Positions 1 through 5,761 of a stretch of 5,761 nucleotides of DNA are shown here, piece after piece (positions within the stretch are counted from its first letter, which is position 1; each line of letters starts with the position of its first letter). The stretch covers positions 1 through 5,761 of the forward strand of contig SXWC01000006.1 of NCBI GenBank assembly GCA_005789975.1. The letters are read 5' to 3'. The notes beneath the pieces are model-generated. The model made no database searches. It was not told the DNA's origin and was given only the letters and a program-made list of their open reading frames with translations. Source of the DNA: Planctomycetaceae bacterium. Its GTDB lineage: Bacteria; Planctomycetota; Planctomycetia; Pirellulales; UBA1268. A program made the position numbers and the translations under genes.

Positions 1-929
1 GCCCGGTGGTGATGAAGCCGGCCGAACAGACGCCGCTCACCTGCCTGCGGCTCGCGCGGCTCGCCCAGAAGGCGGGCGTGCCCGACGGCGTGATCAACGT
101 GGTGCCGGGCTTCGGCCCCACCGCGGGCGCGGCGATCGTGAAGCACCCCGGCATCGACAAGGTGGCCTTCACCGGCTCGGGGGAAACCGCGCAGGTCATC
201 ATGCGGCAGGCCGCCGACCAGCTGAAGCGGCTGACCTTCGAACTCGGCGGCAAGAGCCCCAACATCGTGTTCGCCGACGCCAACCTCGATGCCGCCGCGG
301 CCGGGGCCCACGTGGGCATTTTCCTGAACCAAGGGCAGTGCTGCTGTGCCGGCTCGCGGCTCTTCGTCGAGGACAAGATCCACGGCGAGTTCGTCGAGCG
401 GGTGGTCGCGGAGAGCAAGAAGCGGCGCGTGGGAGATCCCTTCGATGCGGCGACGCAGCAGGGGCCGCAGGTCGACAAGGCCCAGTTCGACAAGATCATG
501 GGCTACATCGAGGCGGGCAAGTCGGAAGGGGCCACCTGCGCCGCCGGCGGGAAGCGGGTGGGCGACCGCGGCTTCTTCATCGAGCCCACCGTGTTCACGA
601 ACGTGAAGGACGAGATGAGGATCGCCCGCGAGGAAATCTTCGGGCCTGTCCTCTCCGTCCTCAAGTTCTCCGACATGGATGAGCTCGTTCGCCGTGCCAA
701 CGCCACGAACTTCGGCCTCGCCGCCGCCGTGTGGACGCGGGACATCGGCCGGGCTCATGACGTGGCTCGCCGCCTGCGGGCCGGCACGGTGTGGGTCAAC
801 TGCTACGACGTCTTCGACGCCGCCGCCCCTTTCGGCGGCTTCAAGCAGTCGGGCTTCGGCCGCGAGTTGGGCGAGCGCGGGCTCGACCCCTACCTCGAGA
901 CGAAGACCGTGACGGTCAGTCTCGATTGA
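1..929 (+). CDS. Aldehyde dehydrogenase (NAD(P)+-dependent, ALDH class 1/2-like), 5'-truncated
   Basis: Oxidises an aldehyde to its carboxylic acid with NAD(P)+ in the cytosol; the substrate cannot be read from sequence. The frame is open from nt 3 to the TGA at 927-929, giving 308 visible residues. It enters at [12 protein letters not shown], which in human ALDH2 contains cofactor-binding Lys192, so about 190 N-terminal residues (much of the Rossmann domain) lie left of the window. The GTG and ATG codons at 6-14 are internal, not starts. Visible motifs in order: FTGSGETAQ (cofactor loop), FELGGKSPN with the general-base Glu (codon 240-242), [11 protein letters not shown] with the nucleophilic Cys as the middle of three (codon 342-344), EEIFGPV with the cofactor-binding Glu (codon 633-635), and the C-terminal [19 protein letters not shown] and [10 protein letters not shown] oligomerisation tail. 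Similarity to ALDH1/ALDH2 is close along the whole fragment. One deviation: the second Gly of the GxxxxG cofactor loop is Ala. The gene sits 11 nt upstream of the molybdopterin oxidoreductase, suggesting an operon. The family call is very secure; the physiological substrate is unknown. Confidence 0.97.
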   Translation, partial: PVVMKPAEQTPLTCLRLARLAQKAGVPDGVINVVPGFGPTAGAAIVKHPGIDKVAFTGSGETAQVIMRQAADQLKRLTFELGGKSPNIVFADANLDAAAAGAHVGIFLNQGQCCCAGSRLFVEDKIHGEFVERVVAESKKRRVGDPFDAATQQGPQVDKAQFDKIMGYIEAGKSEGATCAAGGKRVGDRGFFIEPTVFTNVKDEMRIAREEIFGPVLSVLKFSDMDELVRRANATNFGLAAAVWTRDIGRAHDVARRLRAGTVWVNCYDVFDAAAPFGGFKQSGFGRELGERGLDPYLETKTVTVSLD

Positions 930-940
930 CCCCCTTTCGG

Positions 941-3232
941 ATGAAACCCATGCGACGCGTCTCCACGGGCGGCGGCTGGCGGGCGGTGCTCTACACGTTC
1001 AAGAAGGCCCGGGAGGCCGGGGGCTTGTGGCCGCTGTGGAAGGCCATGCGGTCTAAGAACGCCTGCAAGACCTGTGCGGTCGGCATGGGCGGTCAGTCGG
1101 GGGGCATGGTCAACGAGGCCGGCCACTTTCCTGAAGTCTGCAAGAAGTCGTTCCAGGCGATGGTCGCCGACATGCAGGGGGGCGTGAAGCCCTCCTTCTT
1201 CGAGACGTATTCGATCCCGCAGCTGCGGGCCTTCTCACCCCATCAGATGGAACATGCGGGCCGGCTGGTGCAGCCGGTGATCCTCGAAAAGGGATCGCAG
1301 CACTACCGGCCGATCGAATGGGCGGAGGCGATGGGGCGGATCGCCGCAAAGCTGAAGCGGACCCCGCCGGATGAATCGTTCTTCTACTTCAGCGGACGGT
1401 CGAGCACCGAGGCGGGCTTCCTGCTGCAGCTCTTTGCCCGGCTTTACGGCACCAATCACGTCAACAACTGCAGCTTCTACTGCCACCAGGCCAGCGGCGT
1501 GGGGCTCGCCAGCGTGATCGGCACCGGCGCGGGCACCGTGACGCTCGACGACATGGAACACGCCGACTGCGTGTTTCTGATCGGCGGAAACCCCGCGAGC
1601 AACCATCCCCGGATGATGCGGACCTTCATGACGGTCCGCCGCCGCGGCGGCAAGGTGATCGTGGTGAATCCGATCGTGGAGACGGGGCTCGTCAACTTCT
1701 CCGTGCCCAGCGATCCCTGGGCGCTGTTCTTCGGCGCCGAGATCGCGAGCACCTACGTGCAGCCGCACGTCGGGGGCGACCTTGCGGTCGTCTACGGCCT
1801 GATGAAGAGGCTGCGGGAACTCCATGCGGCCCAGCCGCGGGCGGTCGATCCGATCGTGGACGAGGAGTTCCTCCGCGAGCGCTGCCACGGCTGGCCGGCG
1901 CTCGCCGCGCATCTCGACGGGCTCTCCTGGGACGAGGTCGTCGCGAAGTCGGGGGTGTCGAAGCCGCAGATCGACGACATGGCGGCCCAGTATGCCGCCA
2001 GCAAACGGGCCGTGTTCGCCTGGACGATGGGCGTGACACACCATCTCCACGGCGCCGCGACCGTGCAGGCGATCGCGCAGCTCGCGCTGATGCGGCGGAT
2101 GGTGGGCCGGCCCGGAGCCGGGCTCCAGCCGATCCGGGGCCACTCCAACATCCAAGGCATGGGCACGGTCGGCGTCACGCCGACGCTCAAAAAGACGATC
2201 TTCGACAGGCTGGAGAGCCATTACGGCGTCTCGCTGCCGACCGCGAAGGGTTACGACACGCTCGAATGCCTCGACGCGGCAGAGCGGGGGAGGATGCGAT
2301 TCGCCCTCTGCCTCGGCGGCAACCTCTACGGCGCGAGCCCCGACGCCTCGTACACCCGCCGGGCCATGGCCGCGATCGACACCGTTGTCCACATGAACAC
2401 CTCGCTCAACACCGGCCACGCCTGGGGCACCGGGGCCGAGGAGACGATCATCCTGCCGGTGCTCGCGCGGGACGAAGAACCGGAGCCCTCCACGCAGGAG
2501 AGCATGTTCAGCTACATCCGCCTCTCCGACGGCGGCAAGCCCCGGCATGTCGGCCCCCGGGCGGAGGTCGAGATCATCGCCGACGTCGCCCTCCGCGTGC
2601 TCGGGGCGGACGGCCCGGTGAACTGGCAGGACATGGCTCATACGACCACGATCCGCCAGGCGATCGCCGCGATCGTGCCCGGCCTCGAGCAGATCGCCGA
2701 GATCGAGCGGACGAAGAAGGAGTTTTCGATTCCGGGCCGCGCGGTCGACCGGCCGTCGTTTCCCACGGCCGACGGCAAGGCCACGCTCTTCGTGCACGAC
2801 CTGCCGCCGGCACCGGAATCGCTCCAACTCATGACGATCCGCAGCGAAGGTCAGTTCAACACCGTCGTCTACGAGGAGGAGGATCTCTACCGCAACCAGA
2901 CGCGGCGGGACATCGTGCTCGTTCACCCCGAAGACGTGCGGAAGTTCGGCCTCAGCGCCGGCGGGAAGTGCCGGATCGCGAGCACCGCCGGCGAAATGCG
3001 GGGGCAGATCGTCGCCGCCTACGACCAGATTCGTCCGGGGTGCGTGGCGATGTATTACCCCGAGAGCAACGTGCTCGTGCCCAAGTCGGCCGACCCGCTC
3101 TCCCGCACGCCCGCCTACAAGAGCATCGCCGTGACGATCGCGGCCGATGACGGATCGGTGGGCCCCGTTCGACTCCAGCCCGAACTCGTGGCCCCGGGCA
3201 CCCCCCGCGAGAAGATGAACCAGTGCGGGTGA
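941..3232 (+). CDS. FdhF/YdeP-family molybdopterin oxidoreductase (formate dehydrogenase alpha-like)
   Basis: A cytosolic Mo-bis-MGD enzyme of the DMSO reductase superfamily, in the branch of E. coli YdeP and related to formate dehydrogenase H. The true substrate of this branch is poorly established. The product is 763 aa; YdeP is about 760. I chose ATG 941 because the family's N-terminal GGW segment follows at residues 11-13 and the upstream open frame lies inside the ALDH gene; ATG 950 is an alternative. No Shine-Dalgarno sequence is seen. Cys42, Cys45 and Cys67 form a three-Cys iron-sulfur motif (CKTCAVGMGGQ). Residues 180-183 read YCHQ: Cys181 and His182 align with the Mo-ligating Sec140 and His141 of FDH-H. 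PIRGHSNIQG at 397-406 carries Arg399, matching the conserved active-site Arg. Other family blocks are FSGRSSTEAGFLLQLFARLYG and GGNPASNHPRMM. The C-terminal molybdopterin-dinucleotide domain starts near residue 628 (LQLMTIRSEGQFNT) and contains YYPESNVL and DPLSRTPAYKSI. There is no Tat signal and no membrane segment. It is probably coupled to the upstream ALDH. The family is sure; the reaction is not. Confidence 0.95.
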   Translation: MKPMRRVSTGGGWRAVLYTFKKAREAGGLWPLWKAMRSKNACKTCAVGMGGQSGGMVNEAGHFPEVCKKSFQAMVADMQGGVKPSFFETYSIPQLRAFSPHQMEHAGRLVQPVILEKGSQHYRPIEWAEAMGRIAAKLKRTPPDESFFYFSGRSSTEAGFLLQLFARLYGTNHVNNCSFYCHQASGVGLASVIGTGAGTVTLDDMEHADCVFLIGGNPASNHPRMMRTFMTVRRRGGKVIVVNPIVETGLVNFSVPSDPWALFFGAEIASTYVQPHVGGDLAVVYGLMKRLRELHAAQPRAVDPIVDEEFLRERCHGWPALAAHLDGLSWDEVVAKSGVSKPQIDDMAAQYAASKRAVFAWTMGVTHHLHGAATVQAIAQLALMRRMVGRPGAGLQPIRGHSNIQGMGTVGVTPTLKKTIFDRLESHYGVSLPTAKGYDTLECLDAAERGRMRFALCLGGNLYGASPDASYTRRAMAAIDTVVHMNTSLNTGHAWGTGAEETIILPVLARDEEPEPSTQESMFSYIRLSDGGKPRHVGPRAEVEIIADVALRVLGADGPVNWQDMAHTTTIRQAIAAIVPGLEQIAEIERTKKEFSIPGRAVDRPSFPTADGKATLFVHDLPPAPESLQLMTIRSEGQFNTVVYEEEDLYRNQTRRDIVLVHPEDVRKFGLSAGGKCRIASTAGEMRGQIVAAYDQIRPGCVAMYYPESNVLVPKSADPLSRTPAYKSIAVTIAADDGSVGPVRLQPELVAPGTPREKMNQCG

Positions 3233-3255
3233 CGGCCGAGGTGGCCCGGGCGATC

Positions 3256-3272
3256 CCGCGCTGAGTGCGCGG
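3256..3272. repeat. Hairpin A in the convergent spacer
   Basis: A perfect 6-bp inverted repeat, CCGCGC / GCGCGG, with the 5-nt loop TGAGT. It lies 24 nt after the stop of the molybdopterin oxidoreductase. It shares bases 3269-3272 with the next hairpin, so only one of the two can form in a given transcript. No T-tract follows on either strand. A chance occurrence is possible in DNA this GC-rich. Confidence 0.45.
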
Positions 3273-3285
3273 CCTTGGAGGCCGC
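3269..3285. repeat. Hairpin B in the convergent spacer, possible bidirectional transcription-end structure
   Basis: A perfect 7-bp inverted repeat, GCGGCCT / AGGCCGC, around the 3-nt loop TGG. It is the strongest single stem in the 95-bp spacer between the convergent oxidoreductase and mutS genes. Being near-symmetric, it would fold in the transcript from either side. It lacks the downstream U-run of an intrinsic terminator, so any role in termination or in 3'-end protection is inference from its position. Confidence 0.5.
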
Positions 3286-3301
3286 CATCGCGGGGGCGAT
3301 G
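3286..3301. repeat. Hairpin C in the convergent spacer
   Basis: A perfect 6-bp inverted repeat, CATCGC / GCGATG, with a 4-nt loop of G. It abuts hairpin B directly and lies 26 nt beyond the mutS stop on the mutS side. It is followed within 2 nt by the 10-bp palindrome GGGCATGCCC at 3303-3312. In the mutS transcript these would be the first structures after the stop codon. No U-tract is seen, so function is unproven. Confidence 0.45.
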
Positions 3302-3327
3302 CGGGCATGCCCTGTCGCCGGCTCGAG

Positions 3328-5761
3328 TCAGTCGAAGAGCGACCGCTGTTCCTGCGGCACGGCCTTCCGCCGCGGCTTCGCCGGCTCCGCCGCGGCGTCG
3401 GACTCGAAGCCGATCAGCAGGTCCCGGGCACGATCGATCACGTCCGTGGGGACGCCCGCGAGCCGCGCCACGTGCACGCCCCAGCTCTTGTCCGCGGCCC
3501 CCGGCACCACCTGATGGAGAAACACGAGCTGCTCCTTGTGCTGCTTCACGAGCACCTGCACGTTGGCGACGCCCGGCAGCCGCTCGAGCGCGGCGAGCTG
3601 GAGATAGTGGGTCGCGAACAGCGTTCGACAGCCGACACGGCCCTGCAGATGCTCGACCACCGCCTGGGCGATGGCGAGACCGTCGAACGTGCTCGTGCCC
3701 CGGCCCACCTCGTCGAGGACCACGAGGCTCCGCGGCGTCGCCCGATTGAGGATGCGGGCGGTCTGCGCCATCTCCACGAGGAACGTGCTCGCCCCCCGGG
3801 CCAGGTCGTCGCCCGCGCCGATGCGGGCGAAGAGCCGGTCAACGATGCCGACCCGCGCCCGCTTCGCCGGCACGAAACTCCCCGCCTGCGCCATCACGGC
3901 GGTGAGCGCGGCCTGCCGAATGAACGTGCTCTTGCCCCCCATGTTGGGACCCGTGACGAGGAGGATCGCCGGGGCCCCGGCTCCACCGGCAGCGAGGGAA
4001 AGGTCGTTGGCCACCAGCGTGCCGGCGGGGAGGAGATCCTCCAGCACGGGATGGCGGCCCGCCTCGATGAGGAGGTCGCCGTTCTCGGAGATCTCGGGCC
4101 GCACCCAGCCCCGCGACCGGGCCACGTCCGCGAACGCCACGAGCACGTCGAGGATCGCGAGCACCTCGGCGGCGCGGTCGAGTCGGCTCCGCTGCCCGGC
4201 GACGAAGGTCCGCAGTTCATCGAGCAGATGGACTTCGCGGCGAACCGCCTCCTCCTCCGCGCCGAGCACCTGCCGCTGCCGCTCGTCGAGTTCGGGGGTG
4301 GTGTAACGCTCGGCGTTTTTCACCGTCTGCTTGCGGATGTAATCGGAGGGAACCTTCTCGGCATGGGCGCGGCCGATCTCGAGGAAAAACCCGAACACGC
4401 GGTTGTAGCCCACCTTGAGCGAGCCGATTCCCGTCCGCTCGATCTGTTCCGCCTGATAGCGGGTGATCCACGCCTTTCCGCCGCTGGCGAGCTCCACCAG
4501 GTCGTCGAGCGGGGCGTCGAAGCCGGGGCGAATGAAGCCGCCCTCGCGGGCGAACACCGGACAGCCCTCGCGGAGGGTGCGGCCGATGCGGGCGGCGACA
4601 TCGGGACACGGATCGAGCCCGTCGCGGAGTTCGCCGAGCAGACCGCCCGAGCCTCCGAGAACGGCGACGAGGTCGGGCAGCACGGCCGTTGCCCGACCGA
4701 TTCGCTCGAGGTCGCGCGGGCCGGCGCGGCCGGTCATCACCCGCCCGACGAGCCGCTCCACATCGCCGATGCCGGTGAGCATCGCGGCCAGTCGCCCGGC
4801 GAGCGAGGCATCGCCGGCGAGCGCCCCCACGGCGTCGAGCCGCTCGTCGATCGCCACCTTTTCGACGAGCGGAGCGGAAAGCCATTCGCCGAGCAGCCTC
4901 GCGCCCATGGGAGACCGCGTGCGGTCGAGCACGCCGGCCAGCGAGCCGTCGCGGCGGCCAGTCGCCGCCGACCTGACGATCTCGAGGCTGCGACGCGAGG
5001 CTTCGTCGATCTCCAGCCGCCGCCCCGGCCGCCAGGCGGCGAGCGTGGCGATTCGCGTGATCGCCGCCGGCTCGTTCTCCTCGAGATAGGCGACGATCGC
5101 GCCGGCCGCGGCGAGGCCCGGGGTGTCGGCGGGGAACTCGAAGCCGAGGCCCTCGAGGCGGCGGCCGCCGAGCGCCCGCCCGATCGCCGCATCGGCCGTC
5201 GCCGAGTCGAACCACCAGTCGGGCCGCGTGGTGACGAGCCGCCCGCCCGTCGGTCGCACGAGTTCGGCGACGGTGTCGCGGTGCTTCTCTCCGCAGAGGC
5301 ATTCAGCGGGATCGAGCCGCAGGAGCTGATCGGCCACGTCATCGCGACCGACCACCGCGGCCTCGAAGCGGCCGGCCGCCACATCGATCCAGGCGAGGCC
5401 GACCTGGGCCGCCACGTCATCGCGGCCTCCGCTCGGCATGATCGCCACGAGCCAGTTGCTCCGTGACGGATCGAGCAGTGTCTCGTCGGCGGCGATGCCC
5501 GGCGTGACGATCCGCGTCACCTCCCGACGCATCAGTCCCTTCGTCGGCTTGCCATCCGCCGACGCGGAAGCGTCGATCTGCTCGCAGATCGCCACGTGGC
5601 GGCCCGCGGCGACGAGTTTCACGAGCTGGGTGTCGAGTTGATGATGGGGAAATCCTGCCATCGGCAGGGCGTCGGGGCCCTTTTCACGGCTGGTGAGCGT
5701 GAGGTCGAGGATGTCGGCGGCCGCGCGCGCGTCGTCGCCGAAGAGCTCGTAGAAGTCCCCC
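3328..5761 (-). CDS. mutS: DNA mismatch repair protein MutS, N-terminally truncated by the window edge
   Basis: MutS dimers bind base mismatches and small loops after replication and, through ATP, recruit the downstream repair factors. The frame is open from the right edge to the TGA (complement of 3328-3330). It shows 810 residues and begins GDFYELFGDDARAA, where the mismatch-intercalating Phe and partner Glu are visible residues 3 and 5 (F36 and E38 in E. coli). About 33 residues and the true start are outside; the Met at 5661 is internal. Domains on visible numbering: mismatch-binding to about 85 (PMAGFPHHQLD, ICEQ), connector to about 250, core and clamp including YNRVFGFF (452-459) and IRKQT (475-479), then the ATPase. 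The ATPase has Walker A GPNMGGKS (604-611), signature ARGASTFLVEM (654-664), Walker B LDEVGRGTSTFDG with Asp683-Glu684, and the H-loop THY with His718. The tail QRSLFD (805-810) resembles a clamp-binding motif. Full length would be near 845, as usual for MutS1. The Glu normal in THYxEL is Gln721 here. It is convergent with the oxidoreductase and has no mutL beside it in view. Confidence 0.98.
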   Translation of the reverse strand, partial: GDFYELFGDDARAAADILDLTLTSREKGPDALPMAGFPHHQLDTQLVKLVAAGRHVAICEQIDASASADGKPTKGLMRREVTRIVTPGIAADETLLDPSRSNWLVAIMPSGGRDDVAAQVGLAWIDVAAGRFEAAVVGRDDVADQLLRLDPAECLCGEKHRDTVAELVRPTGGRLVTTRPDWWFDSATADAAIGRALGGRRLEGLGFEFPADTPGLAAAGAIVAYLEENEPAAITRIATLAAWRPGRRLEIDEASRRSLEIVRSAATGRRDGSLAGVLDRTRSPMGARLLGEWLSAPLVEKVAIDERLDAVGALAGDASLAGRLAAMLTGIGDVERLVGRVMTGRAGPRDLERIGRATAVLPDLVAVLGGSGGLLGELRDGLDPCPDVAARIGRTLREGCPVFAREGGFIRPGFDAPLDDLVELASGGKAWITRYQAEQIERTGIGSLKVGYNRVFGFFLEIGRAHAEKVPSDYIRKQTVKNAERYTTPELDERQRQVLGAEEEAVRREVHLLDELRTFVAGQRSRLDRAAEVLAILDVLVAFADVARSRGWVRPEISENGDLLIEAGRHPVLEDLLPAGTLVANDLSLAAGGAGAPAILLVTGPNMGGKSTFIRQAALTAVMAQAGSFVPAKRARVGIVDRLFARIGAGDDLARGASTFLVEMAQTARILNRATPRSLVVLDEVGRGTSTFDGLAIAQAVVEHLQGRVGCRTLFATHYLQLAALERLPGVANVQVLVKQHKEQLVFLHQVVPGAADKSWGVHVARLAGVPTDVIDRARDLLIGFESDAAAEPAKPRRKAVPQEQRSLFD

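Noticed and set aside
6..14. GTG or ATG codons at the left edge as the start of the aldehyde dehydrogenase.
   Set aside because: They fall within the internal [11 protein letters not shown] cofactor-binding motif, and the frame is open to the window edge.
791..940. An N-terminal extension of the oxidoreductase starting inside the ALDH gene.
   Set aside because: The extra residues are Arg/Pro-rich and are an out-of-frame reading of the conserved ALDH C-terminus. The ATG at 941 gives the family's usual length and N-terminal region.
1235..2926. A 563-codon open frame on the minus strand, opposite the molybdopterin oxidoreductase.
   Set aside because: Its product is dominated by Arg, His, Ala, Gly, Asp and Glu with no recognisable domain. 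It mirrors the codons of a well-supported gene; long antisense frames are expected in high-GC coding DNA.
3233..3327. A classical Rho-independent terminator between the convergent genes.
   Set aside because: GC-rich stems are present, but none is followed by a run of T on either strand.
3265..5466. A 733-codon open frame on the plus strand, opposite mutS.
   Set aside because: It is low-complexity in Arg, Glu, His and Gly, with no domain, and covers the fully supported mutS frame. It is a GC-driven shadow.
5659..5661. The Met codon as a start for mutS.
   Set aside because: The frame continues upstream to the window edge through GDFYELFGDD, the essential mismatch-binding motif, so this Met is internal.

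Overview
The window is high-GC bacterial chromosome that is almost entirely coding. It holds three genes: a 5'-truncated aldehyde dehydrogenase (plus strand, to 929), a complete molybdopterin oxidoreductase of the FdhF/YdeP type (plus strand, 941-3232), and an N-terminally truncated mutS on the minus strand (3328 to the right edge). No RNA gene, insertion sequence, CRISPR array, attachment site or prophage gene is visible. The organism is probably a planctomycete or a relative. The evidence is the high GC, the lack of a Shine-Dalgarno sequence before the oxidoreductase, and a MutS N-terminal region (PMAGFPHHQLD) that resembles planctomycete MutS proteins from memory. This is inference, not a database result.

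Left part (1-3232): the aldehyde dehydrogenase belongs to the class 1/2 ALDH fold and keeps its catalytic Cys and both active-site Glu residues. Its stop lies 11 nt before the likely start of the oxidoreductase, so the two are probably co-transcribed and translationally coupled. The oxidoreductase keeps a Cys-His pair where formate dehydrogenase H has its Mo-ligating selenocysteine and catalytic His, and also an Arg in an RGHSNIQG motif. A plausible reading is a cytosolic pair oxidising an aldehyde and then a carboxylate or formate-like product. The substrate of neither enzyme can be read from sequence, and no electron-transfer subunit is in view.

Middle (3233-3327): a 95-bp spacer separates the two convergent genes. 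It holds three short perfect GC-rich hairpins, two of which overlap and exclude each other, and a 10-bp palindrome. There is no T-tract, so a classical intrinsic terminator is not supported, but this is the natural place for transcription from both sides to end.

Right part (3328-5761): MutS, the mismatch-recognition ATPase, has all its domains. Only about 33 N-terminal residues appear to be missing. It ends in a clamp-binding-like QRSLFD tail.

Overall this looks like ordinary core and metabolic DNA. I do not see a new defence or mobile system. The observations most worth a second look are the ALDH-YdeP coupling, the variant iron-sulfur motif in the YdeP-like protein, and the nested hairpins between the convergent genes.
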